Below, in pieces: positions 22,001 through 33,000 of a DNA stretch of 64,000 nt (position 1 is its first letter; every line of letters begins with the position of its first letter). The stretch comes from Montifringilla adamsi (Eukaryota; Chordata; Aves; Passeriformes; Passeridae): NCBI GenBank assembly GCA_017590115.1, contig JAGGNK010012003.1, positions 2,991,041 to 3,055,040 of the forward strand, read 5' to 3'. The translations under genes were made by a program, and so were the position numbers. The notes beneath the pieces are model-generated. The model saw nothing but the letters and a program-made list of their open reading frames with translations. It did not search any database and had not been told where the DNA came from.

Positions 22001-23721
22001 CTAAAAGCAGGGGTGAAGCAGACTCACCCGGACAAAGATGAGGGTGTCAGAGTCCCCCACTTGGTATTTCCCTTCGGAGATCTTGATCATGGGGAACTGC
22101 ACAGGGCAGGTACAGCGGCTCACCAGGTGCTGCACCTGCGGGTGGCAGGGATGGATCCTCACCAGGGCTGCTGGGAAAGGTCCTGGGGTGGCCATGCCCA
22201 CCCTCATCCATCTCCATGCCACCCCATCCATCTCCATGCCACCCCCATCCATCTCCATGCCATCCCCATCCATGCCCATCCCCATCCAATCCACCTCCAT
22301 CTCCATCCCCATCCATCTCCATGCCCATGCAATCCATCTCTATGCCCATCTCCATCCCCATCCCTCTCCATGCCCATCCATCTCCATGCCCACTCCTATC
22401 CATCCCCATCCCCATCCATCTCCATCAAATCCATCTCCATCCCCATCCATCTCCATGCCCATCCAATCCATCTCCAAGCCCTCTCCATGCCCCCATGCCC
22501 CCTGGTACCATCTGGTCGAGGTTGTTGAGGTCCCGTGCTCTCCTGGGGGCCCGGGGCAGGGTGGGCTCAGTGGGAGGCAGGTCCAGCCCCTGCCGAAGCT
22601 CCTCCTCAATCTCCTCCTCCATCTGCACCAGGGTTGGGGCGCGCATTCCGAAGCGGGAAGCGTGGCGTGCCAGCTCCAGCAGGCACAGCACGAAGTTCTT
22701 CTCGTTCTTCCTCAGCACCAGGTCCTCTGTCTCGAACATCAGGACATCTGGGCAGGGCAGGGCAGGGCTGAGCCAGGGCTGGCACATGGGGATGGGGGGC
22801 ACAGATGGAGGAGGCAAGACCCACCCAAAAGGGTGCTCTTCACTGGAGCCATCCCACCAGGAGTATGGCTGGGTTCAACAGGAGTTGGGGTAAGTGATAA
22901 AGGGGGAAGAGCCTTTCCCTTTGGGCATCTACAGCTGTTTCATGGCATCCCAAAGCCACAAAACTCAGTGTCTGAGTGCCCTGAGGATGTCTTGCTCTGT
23001 GCCACTCCCCTTCCTGGGCATCCATGGTGGTAGGACAGGGTGGCAGATGCTTTGCTCAGAGCCAGGACTTCTCCTGCTGTCCTTAGGGCTGGGATCATGG
23101 CTGTGCTGGCAGGGACACACTGTGCCATCCACCCTTTCCTTTGCCATTCCTCCTGTGCATATTTGCACCCAAATGCAATGGTGCCAGCACTCTGCGAAGC
23201 TGCTGCCAAGCCTGGAGGACCTTGTACAAGGGATGCCAGCTCAGGGATGCTGGCACACAGTGCAGTCCCATGCGCTGGCTTTGGGGGACACATGGCAAAA
23301 CACGGAGTGGCTGGAGGGGACTTGAGCACAGAGACATGGGACAGCTGGAGCCTGGCACCCTACCTTTGATATCCATCTCCTTCCTGCACCACTGGATGAA
23401 GTTGGAGACGTTGTCCCTGGCCTGGAAGGTGCCTGGCTGTGCTGTGAGGTTGCAGGGGACACCGGCCGTGGGCAGGTGGAGGCGCTGGGCCACCTCGGGG
23501 CAGGCACGGGCGAACTCCCCGGCCACCTGGGTGACGTGGTTGGCGTGGGAGCACAGCACAGCCCCCGTCTCCAGCACCTCCAGGAAGGTGCCCACCTCGA
23601 TGTCAAGGTCGTAGAGCTCCTTCAGCCACTCTGCCAGGTCCTCCTTCATGGCATACAGGTACTGCCCGCTGGACTGGTAGGGACGGATGCTCCGTGCCCG
23701 CTGTCCCCCACATTCTGCCAT
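19013..23721 (-). CDS. GAS2L2: GAS2-like protein 2 (actin-microtubule linker)
   Basis: Six coding exons on the minus strand: 23364-23721, 22509-22747, 22028-22135, 21431-21527, 20834-21083 and 19013-20669. Every junction is GT-AG in phase and the total is 902 residues as assembled (human is about 880). A calponin-homology domain (about residues 22-150, with [16 protein letters not shown] and [13 protein letters not shown]) binds actin. A GAS2-related domain (about 193-267, with [17 protein letters not shown] and [19 protein letters not shown]) binds microtubules. The tail is long, proline- and serine-rich and disordered. It contains SRIP (847-850), a match to the SxIP motif that recruits EB1 to microtubule plus ends, and the protein ends ESWV. 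Mammalian GAS2L2 acts at ciliary basal bodies in multiciliated cells; the role here is inferred. The start at 23721 is chosen because the CH domain follows within about 20 codons. Residues 400-537 and 550-687 are an exact duplication. Confidence 0.93.
19661..20523. repeat. Exact 413-bp tandem duplication in GAS2L2 last exon (450-bp offset)
   Basis: Segment 19661-20073 recurs at 20111-20523 with no difference that I could find over 413 bases. The offset is 450 bp, or 150 codons, so the reading frame is preserved. The 37-bp spacer holds a perfect 10-bp inverted repeat (CCCCCTTCCC at 20071 and GGGAAGGGGG at 20087) and a long G run (20097-20113, interrupted only by CC). It is either a very recent duplication or an assembly duplication at a hard GC-rich hairpin. 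Confidence 0.97.
22195..22500. repeat. CCATCC/ATCTCCATGCC-type minisatellite in a GAS2L2 intron
   Basis: About 300 bases built from degenerate 6-17 bp units such as CCATCTCCATGCC and CCCATCC. It occupies most of the intron between coding exons 2 and 3 (22136-22508) and ends only a few bases from the exon 2 donor. Repetitive proteins translated from it on either strand are not real. Confidence 0.95.
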
Positions 23722-25404
23722 AAGACTGGGAGGAGGTCGAGGGAAAAGGATGATGGGGACACGGGAAGCTGCCCCAGCCCTGTCCCCAGCACACCTCCCG
23801 GCAGCCACACTCACCTGGTGCCACTTGCTCCCTGCCACACGGGGTGGTGGCAGTGTCCCGGGGGTGCCCAGAGCCCTGCTGGGGTCCCAGGGCTGCAGTG
23901 CTGCTGGGGAGAGGAAACCACCCTCCTGGGCAGTGGGTGTTTTGTTTCCTTCCCAAGTGCTGATCGCTTCTCCTTGGTGACAAGGGACTGGCTGCAAACA
24001 CTCCCTGTTAACCCTTCAGCACCTGCTCCTCTCCCACAGCCCTGCTCCTCCCCAGCCATGCCAGGGGTGGATTTTCCCCCCAAGGGCCCTGGCTCCGGGG
24101 CAGGAAGGAGTCAGAGAGCAGCTCCTCAGCACCCAGGTGGCTCCCAACCACACGAGGGGGATTTTCCCCCTTCCCCAAACCCCTACACCCACCTCCACCA
24201 CAGGTGAGGTGACCTGGGGGTCACAAGGTGCATCCTCAGGGCAGCCTCAAGGTGAGGAGGGTTTATTTTCACACCCACCTTTGGGCTTGCTCTGCTCTGT
24301 GCTCCTTTCCAAACTCCTTCCCTCACGACCCACAGCAGTGAGGTCTTTGGGAAAAGCCAAGCTCCTGCAGGGATGGAGTGACTCCAGGAGTTGGGGCTTT
24401 AAGGAGCTGCACATGAGTGGGCACCTCTGGGAATGTGGGATACTCCCTCCCTAAGCCAGGCCTTGCAGAGCTGCCCCAACACCCAGGTACTTCTGCCAAA
24501 AACAAACCTGCCAGGGAAGTGTTCACACCTCGGGGCCAAACCAGAGCCTCTCCTGGGCTTTGAGGGGTTCCCTGCTGTGGTGGGGGACCCATCCTGTCCC
24601 TGGAGCCAGCTGCTGATGTCACTGCAGCTCAGTGTCCACCGGGGTCATTTTGGGGGAGGGAATGCAAGAATCCCAGCTATTCTGTTGGGAATGTGTGGCA
24701 GGCCGGAGGAGTCTGAGTCTGATGTGCCCAGCCAGGGAGCCCAGCAGGAGAAAAGAACCCTTGAGAAGCTGGATTTCCATCCAGGGCACCCAGAGGGGTG
24801 GATTGAAAGGCTCAGGGTGTGAGTTCACCTCCCCCAGACCCCCCGGACTGATGGGGTACAGGGGACACAGTAGAGTGACCCTGGCTGCCCCTGCCAGCAG
24901 TGCTGAGCTCAGCCCAGCCCTGGCAGCATCACACCAAAACATCCCACAGGACACAGCCCCTGGAAACACATGGCAGCAAGCCAGGGAAGAGATGGAAAAC
25001 CCAAAAAGGGGAGAGGATTTGAGGCGGTCCCACCCTCAGCCTCCAGTCACACAGCAGATGGGATGCCTGGCTTTCTGCTAAGGGGACAGGAAAAGGGATA
25101 ATGAATTAATTCAGCCTGGGCAAAAAACCTATTAACACATCCCAAAGTGTGGAAAAATCCTCAGTAATTTGGGGATGAAGTAAGAAAGAGAATTCCCATG
25201 TTTCCATGGCCATCAGTGAGTTTTCAGTGGGATCCATCTCCCCTCTTTGCCAGCATGAAAGCTGAGGCCAGATTCAGCAACCCCCCTTCCAACCCCAAAC
25301 ACCCACAGGCATCTTAAACACAGCCCTGTCAGGAAACTGGAGATTTGCTTTAAAAAAACCAACCCAACCCCAAAGCGTGACATGAAAACAAGCACAAACC
25401 CCAA
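23722..25404. other. GAS2L2 5' region and intergenic space to MMP28
   Basis: The sequence upstream of the GAS2L2 start should hold its 5'UTR and promoter, but no TATA box or clear CpG island is visible. The open frame continues upstream of 23721 without a stop but loses all similarity, so it is treated as noncoding. No additional gene is recognisable. Confidence 0.55.
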
Positions 25405-27045
25405 TGCCACATATCCAGAGGTTGGTTTTATTTGCTGTCAGGTCTCCAAGCCCTTGGGACTCCCTGCAGGCCACGTCACCTCAGTGTCATTCAATTCCTA
25501 TGACAATGTGTGTTTCTCTGGCAACGTGGAAAGTCCCCTGAGGTTTTGGGCAGATGAAGACCCTGTGTCTGTGTCTGCACATGAAAGGCTCACTCACAAG
25601 TGTTCTGGAGAATGGGAGGAGTGCTGGCTCCCCGTCCTGCCAAACCCACAGCTCAGCTGGCATCGGGCAGCACCGAAAGCCCTCGGAAGTACCAGCCCTG
25701 GCACCCTGCTTAGGGCAAGCCCTGCTCTGCAGGGAAGGTCTGGAAAGGGCAAAGATGAGGGAAAGAGGAATCCTGGAAGCTGCTGGCATCAGGAGGGCAC
25801 CCCAGCACAGCACCCTGACAGTGCAGCAGGACCAGAGCAGTGCTGGGCTCTGAGTCCAGGCAGAACCACCGCATAAATGGTTCCAATAAATCATTTCATA
25901 AAGCTGAGCCCTGTCTCGCTCAGCACCAATGCCTCAGAATTCCAGCCCTGGGAAGCTGAGGTCCATCCCCAGCCCTGGGACACAATGGCCCTTTGCAGAC
26001 ACGGCTGGGGACCCTGCCCAGGAGCCAGCAGCGTTTCCAGGTGGGGAGTCTGCCTTGGGAAAGGAATGAGGAATATGCAGCCACACAGTCCCTGTGAGCC
26101 TGCATGCACAGACATGTCCCTCTGTCCTGCTCACCCTCTCCTCTTCCCCTCCTCCCCCAGTTATTTGTCACCCCCGTTCATCTGGGTGGGGCCCAGGGAG
26201 TCAGGAATTCCCTGATCCCGTGTCCCTTGCAGAGGCAGCGGAGCACAGGCACCTTCTGTGCACACAGTGAGGGCTGCCAGGTGAGCACAGCCCTTGTCAG
26301 ACACGGGAGACCCCACCCAGGCACCCCAAACCCATCCAAGGCAATGCTCCTGCTGCCTGTGAGCTGCAGCTCAGCTGAGCCCCCCCTTTCTCTCCACCCC
26401 AAAGAGGCTCCTGCACCAAACCCCGCTGCTTTCAGCCCAAAATCCCACTGTGGTGGTGTCTCCAGCTGGTGCCTCAGCAGAGCACTGGGATGTGAACACA
26501 GCCCAGCAAACATCCCCAACCCTCCATAGCCCGGGGTGTGAACAAACAGCAGGGGCAAAGCTCCACACCGACCCAAATTTTTGTCCAAATGTCTCCTTTC
26601 TTTTGGTTTTAAGCAGGAGACATTTTCAGTCTGTTACTGAAAACCATCCGAACCCCAAAGCAAGCAGCAGCGAGACACTCCTGCCTGATCGTGGGAAAAT
26701 GACAGGTATCAACAAGTATCAACAAAGATATCAAACAGCATCACCAAACCCCAGTCCTGGCTTGAAAAACGTGTAACAATATCCTGAAAGTAAACAGAAA
26801 TGGGTGTGTTTGCAGTCCCCGTGGCTGATACATTTTTCTGCAGTCTGTTATAAAAAAAAACACTGTCCCAAAGGCAGCAGTCACCTGGCTGTGCCACACC
26901 TGTCCCAGCTGCAGCCGAGCTCTGCTGGGTCGCTGCTCCACGGCTCCAACAAGCAGCCAGTCCCTGCCCCAGCATCCCGACAGGAACCCGGAGTCACACC
27001 CGGGGAACGCAGAGCCCCGCTCCATCCCATCCCATCCCACCACGC
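25405..27045 (-). other. MMP28: Probable MMP28 3'UTR
   Basis: From the MMP28 stop at 27046 down to a minus-strand AATAAA at 25432-25427 followed by T/G-rich sequence, about 1.6 kb. No other minus-strand AATAAA or ATTAAA was found between. A plus-strand AATAAA near 25885 has no plus-strand gene to serve and is taken as chance. Confidence 0.5.
25427..25432 (-). terminator. Candidate MMP28 poly(A) signal
   Basis: On the minus strand AATAAA is followed about 30-45 bases on by GGGGTTTGTGCTTGTTTTC, a good downstream GU-rich element. Confidence 0.5.
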
Positions 27046-30000
27046 TCAGAACAGGACCTGCTCACTGTTGGCATCCCAGCAGCCCATCCAGGCGAGCTGC
27101 GTGGCCCATTTGCCAGTGGCCACCACCTGCAGCTTCGCCTGGTCGAATTTCCAGTAGCGGTCATCCCGAAAGAAGTAGACGGCGCGGTCGCGGTGGGCGA
27201 GCGCCCCGGCCGTGCCCGGGGGCAGCCCGGCCCAGTCCCGCAGGCTGCGCGGGTAGTAGGGCTCCACGCCCAGCGGCTCCTCGCCCACCACGAAGTACTT
27301 GGGGCCTTTGAAGAGGACGAGCCGCCGGAGCTGCTGGAAGTAGAGCGCGGTGTCCGGGTGCCGGGGGAGCCCCAGGGCGCTGCATTTGCGGGGGAATCCT
27401 GCCTCCAGCGAGGAGCCCGCGTAGCGCCAGCAGCGGCCGCCTGCGGGGAACGGGAGGGTTAGAGCACGCCCCACGGGACCCTGGCAGGATGAGCTCCAGG
27501 AGATGGGGACAGGCTCGGCCACAAGACTCGGGGCCAGCCTTGTGAAGTGTCAGTGACATCCATCCCACTGGTGACCCAACCGGAACCACTGCGGGGCTGC
27601 CCCAAGGACCAGGCTGGGGGGGAAACTGAGGCACGGCAGCTCAGGGGCTTGAAGGCATGGAAAGGGACCACCAGGGACAGAGCAAGGCCACCACCATGCT
27701 GCTTCTGGCAAACCTCCCCCTGACACTGTACAGCAAATGGGACAGACAGAAACAGATCCAGCCGAGGCTGGGGCACCCAGAACCAGCACTGCAGCAGGAA
27801 TTGTGATGGGGACCGGTGGCTTGGCTGTCCCCACAGCACCCTGTCCCCACAACAGGGCAGACAAAAGCCCCTTTCTGCTCACAAGGCACAGCATGACACA
27901 GCCCTGGGGAGGACGGAGGGAGTGGAGAGGGCTGTGGAGGCAGAGGGGCTCTGGCTCTCAGCCAGCTGCAGCACAAAGCCCCTTTTCTGAGCCACCAGGC
28001 ACTGCTTGCCTTTAAAAGCTGGGGCTGGCCCTGGCAGCCAGGCTGCCTGGTGTGACCTTCCTGTCCCCATCTGGCTGCTGGGCAGCTCAGGGATGTATCC
28101 CAGCTCCTGGGGCAGCTCAGCCTCCAGGCACAGCACAGGGATCCATGTGCACTGTGAAACTCCCATGCACCCCCCTGCACCTCGTGTTTTGGGGAGCAGA
28201 TTCTCCCCAAGACCCACCATGGCACCTGGATTTGCTTTGACATTCCTGATGGGGAAACTGAGGCACAAGGAGGTGATGTGGCTGCCAGGGCCATGTGGTT
28301 CACCCCTGACAGGGAACCGAGCCCAGGGTTTTGCACACCCAGGATGCAGCAATGCCCCAGCTCTGCACTGGGAGTGGACCAGCGGGAGGGGACACAAACA
28401 GGAGTGGTGTGGCTCCAACCAGACCTGCACAGCCACACCAGCAGGAGCACTGGCAGCCCCGAGGGGAGTCCCCTGCCCAGGCCTCACCCACCTTTGAAGA
28501 AGTAGAACTTTCCAGTGAGCTGGGACCAGGCGCAGGCATCGATGCCGGCGGGGAGGCCGGGCCAGCGTGGCTGCAGTGGCCGGGGGTCACTGGCATTGCC
28601 ACTGGCTGACACCACCCAGTAGTGGCTGCCCTTGAAGATGTAGAGGTTGTGATCCCCATCTGTGCGGCAGAGGGAGGGTGCCCCAGGTGAGAAATGTTAT
28701 TGAACCACCCTCCACTGCTACCCAGACCCCCTCTCCTCCCCGTGCAGCCCCCTGGTGCTTTGGGGATCCTCGGGGTTTGGATGCTTCCTCCTGCCCTTCC
28801 AGCCACCCCCTCAGCTTCCAGAATCCATTGCCTGCCCTCCAGGTGTGAGAGGATAAATGCTGGCCACAGTTCAAGGCTTATCTTGCACAGCTGAGCTCTT
28901 GCAGTGATTAATCCTTGCCATGGCTCAAATTTTAGGGCATTTTCCCTATTCCTGACACATTGCTGTGCCCTCAAGGTGCACTGTGCTTCAGTGATGCCAC
29001 CAGTGCCAGGAGCTGTGGACCAGTCAAACCCACCTTTCCCTCCACTGGGGGCTGCAGCAGCACTGGGACAAGGGCTAGGGGTGCACATTTTGGGAGGGGG
29101 TCACACTGGCCAGCACCCACCGGCAGTTATGGCGTCGAAGAAGGAGTGGCAGTAATAGGTGCTGAGGCTCCTCTGCTGTCGGTCCCTGCCGTAAAGGTCT
29201 GTGTTCCAGTCCTGGAAGTGAGTGAAGACCTTTCCTGGGAGCTGGACGGCTGAGCCCTTGGAGGGCTTTCCTGGGGTGGAACAAGGGGTGATGAGTCTGG
29301 AGAAGGGACAGAGAAACAACTTCTCCCAAAGCACAGGGCTGGGACTCCCAAGACTCCAAAGACTCCGAGTCCCAATGTCTGGCTCCTACCCCACTCTACA
29401 TGATGGTGGCAAAAATCCCTTGGTACCCCAAAAAACATGCACCAGCAGACAAGTGGGCAGCAAATCCAACCTTCCCTGCCCTGGAGGCCCTGGCACTGTC
29501 CCACCTCTCCTGCATTTTCCTCCCCAGCCACACAGAGGAACGGGGCCCATGTGACTGCAGTCCTCTCCCTGCTCCCATCCCTCCTGCTCGCTCTCCACCC
29601 CAGAGAACCACCCTGGAGGAACCAAGGAATGCTCAGGGAAGCCAGGCTCACCATACAAATTCTGGATGGCCAAGATGTCATCCCAGCTGAGGACAAAATC
29701 CTTGCTGAGCTTCTTGTAGTAGGGGGACATCAGGGCGCTCTTGACGGGCGAGTGCTGCAGCCCCAGCGTGTGCCCAACCTCGTGGGCCACCACGATGAAG
29801 AGGTTGCGGCCCTTGCCGCTGTGCAGGGACCAGCGCTCGGCGCTGTCAAAGTGGGCTTCTCCTCGCCGGGGGAAGAAGGCGTGGGCCAGGGCACCTCCTG
29901 GGGACACGAGAGCCATCAGGGACCGCGGCACACACAGCTCTGGTTTGCCCGAGTGCGCATCAGTTTTGGGTCTTTTTGGAGGAGCTCGTGCTTGGAGGGT

Positions 30001-33000
30001 GGTGTGGGGCTCCTTGAGGAACATCTCAGCCGCCTTGCTGGCGGCCCTTAGTTGCAGAGTTTGGAGGGGAGACCCCAAATCAGACAGCAAACTGGTGCAA
30101 ACTGGGCTGGAGACGCTGCAGAGCCTCCATCACCCCCAGCCCACCACACCCCAGCCCTCCTCCCTGCAGGGGAAGAGCCCACGTTGTAAAAGAGAAGCTT
30201 ACGAGGGGGAAGCGACCAGCACCTGGCCCATCGAAGGCGTTGTTGAGCCCATCGTTGTGGTCCCCGTGGAAGAAGGTGAGGCGGATGTCGGCGGGGCCCT
30301 CCTGGGCCTCCCAGAAGAGCAGGGAGGACACGTTGCTCCAGAGCTGGAAGGCGGCTCTGACGGCCAGGCGCACCTCGTGCTGCGGCAGGTAGGACGGCCA
30401 GTTCACCACGCGGTACCGCAGCTGCCGCTTCGGCCAGCGCCCTCCTGCACACCAACAAGGCCGCCCCCCAGAAATTATATGATGAGGAGGACTCCATCTC
30501 ATCAGAAGGCTAATTAATTGCTTTATTATACTGTACTATTGTCCCAGATTGCTTGGCAAGGTGTGTTCTATTTGCCGTCTGTATGGCAGCTGTTTTCTGT
30601 TCATTGGGCAGTTTTCCTTATCTCTTCCACAGCCACTCCTCCCTCAGGGGACATCTGCTGATAACAGGCTATGGAATGTCACTGCATGGCTGATAAGAAC
30701 TACATTGTGGGATGCTCCACCCAGAGGGAGGAGCCAAGCATTCCTACCTGGATATAATCTGAGATTCTGGAACACCAGCACGGCTTCTCCACTGGATTTC
30801 CCAGAGGAACATCTGCCCCTTCCACTGGATCTTCAGAGGAAGACTCCACCCTTCTACAGGACCCCTGCTCCAGCAGAACCACACCTGACACTCCAGGAGA
30901 ACTGCAGCCACAATTCCAATGGGACTGCTACCAGCACCCTGACCCACAGGGTGTCAGGCTGTGCTCTGACTCTGTCAGTGTTGTTTTATTTTACTGCATT
31001 GTTTATTTTATCCTTTTATTTTCTTCCCTATTAAAGAACTGTTATTTCCTGCTCCTATATTTTTTTGCCTGAGAGCCCCTTAATTTCAAATTTATAGCAA
31101 TTCGAAGTGGGGAGGGGTTTATATTCTCCATTTCAGGGGAGGCTCCTGCCTTCTTTAGCAGGCACCTGCCTTTCCAAACCAAGACAATTATTCCATCTTA
31201 TATTACATCTAAACTAAATCTGCCAAGCACCCAACTGCACTGAACTGCACAGCATCTCATGACTGTCAGCTGACAGTCCTGACACACACACATGGATTCA
31301 ACTGGTCAGTGAATCAAACACTCACACCAGAATCCCTTCAGGTAAACAATCTTCCACAATGCATTCCACTTGTGAACAACAAATGAGACAAGAATTGTTT
31401 TGATCATTCTTTTCTCTGCTTCTCTCAGGTTCAGAGAATGTGAATCCCACACACCTGCAACAGGACAGGTTCAGAGTGGCAGCTTGGGCTCGTCCTTCCA
31501 CCCAGGGGCTGCCTGAGTGGAAGAAAACTTCATGGAAATGTCATGGTTGGGCCAAGGTAAAGCTGGAAGTTGAGGCAGCTGCAGCACCACGATTAAATCT
31601 TTCTGAAGGTGCCACCACTAGAGCCCACCCTAGGCTGGAAACCCTGAAACCTCTCTGAGGAGATGAGAAGTTGTGGCACCAAGTTTGAACTCAGCCTTTG
31701 GCTCACAGAGCCAAATCCAGCACGGGTCCCTGCTAGGAGGTCTGCTGCCTGATACCAGCCTCAAGGCCAGGGCTAGATTTCAGGGAGAGCAATCAAAGCC
31801 ACCTCTGAAAAGGTGGGAAAAGGCAAAGGAGTGGGAAGGGCGCTCAGCAGCACCTTGGGGGCACAGCTTAGTGCCCAAGGCTTCCTGAAAAGCTGTCAGG
31901 GGAGACAGAGCCCTGATGCTACAAGGACAGCTGGGGACCAGCATGAAGGGAACAAGCACTGTGACTCCCCCTAAGCTCCCCAAACCCCCTACCACACAGG
32001 AGGGCAAAGATGAGAGTTCACATAGTTGCTGAGCAGCATTACAGCCCCTTCCTCCTCCGCCTCCTCCTCCTCATCCTCCTCCTCCTCCAGCACCCCTCGG
32101 CAGCTGTGGGACTCCAGAGCCCTGGGATTACATTTATCTGGAGGCATCTGGGAGCAGGACAAAAGCTGTGGGGCCCTGGGGGGATGTGGGTGCCAGAGCT
32201 GGTGCTGAGGCGTGGGAGTGGGGCCAGACCTCCAGCATCTGCCTCTGCTCCAGATGTGCAGGCAAACAGGGGGAACAGAGCCGGCAGCACACCAGGGCTC
32301 ACTGCCCTGGCTCTGAGCTGACCCCCCTGGCACACATCCCACCCCAGCTCTGCCTCCTTCTCCCCACGGCTGGGGACACTCTGGGCTAGCTGGTCACACT
32401 CCTGGGGACAGAATCAGCTCCCACTGCTTGTCAGGGCAGTCATGGCCTCCAGCTCCAAAGGGATACAGAGCTTCCACTTTTTGCGCAGCAAAAGCTAAAA
32501 GCAGCCCTAAAACAAAGCCTGGCACACCATCCTTCCCTCCACAGGAGCAGAGCATCCACCACCAGAGGAGGATGGGCAAGGCTGGCTTAGCAAGGCTGGC
32601 TCTTGGGAAGAGGAGGGCTTGGCTTTGCCCCTGTGCTGGGCTCTGAGTGTGCCCCAAGCCAGCAGGGTGAGGGACACAGGGGCTGCCCAGGGGAGATCCC
32701 GCTGGGAAAGGGTGGATAACAAAGCACAGCTGCCAGGGTTTCCTGCTTCAAGCAGGATAAACAGCACAAAGCCCTCCCCAGCCTTCCTGGCCGGTGCCAC
32801 CAGCCCTGCAGCACCCCTGGTGCCATCCAGCCCGTGGGTACAGATGTGGTGCTGTCCCATCCCTGCTGCCTGTGGCATCAGATCACCAGAGCAACAACCA
32901 GTGCCACACTGAGCCCTTTCTGCCCTTTCCTTGAGCCATTGGGCATCTCTTGCCACCCACCCACTTTTTGTGATGCCGAAAAAGGAGCCCCATGATCCAC

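Noticed and set aside
22038..23033. Ser/Pro/His-rich plus-strand frames near 22.2 kb
   Set aside because: They run through the CCATCC minisatellite and antisense to GAS2L2 exons, with no independent support.
23722..23997. N-terminal extension of GAS2L2 upstream of the ATG at 23721
   Set aside because: The frame is open but its Pro/Gly-rich sequence has no similarity to the family. The ATG at 23721 gives a normal short leader before the CH domain.
25879..25890. Plus-strand AATAAA near 25.88 kb as a gene end
   Set aside because: No plus-strand gene precedes it. It lies in the probable MMP28 3'UTR on the opposite strand.
23722..27045. A small gene between GAS2L2 and MMP28, as I recall in the human region (C17orf50)
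   Set aside because: No open frame or exon pair with a cysteine-rich signature was found here or in 42.6-48.3 kb. Absence cannot be proven without a profile search.
30480..31186. Possible full endogenous retrovirus
   Set aside because: Only one LTR is present and no gag, pol or env coding remnants lie on either side, so it is called a solo LTR.
32039..32110. Glu-rich or Ser-rich frames near 32.05 kb
   Set aside because: They are translation of a CCT/CTC simple-repeat patch in MMP28 intron 3.
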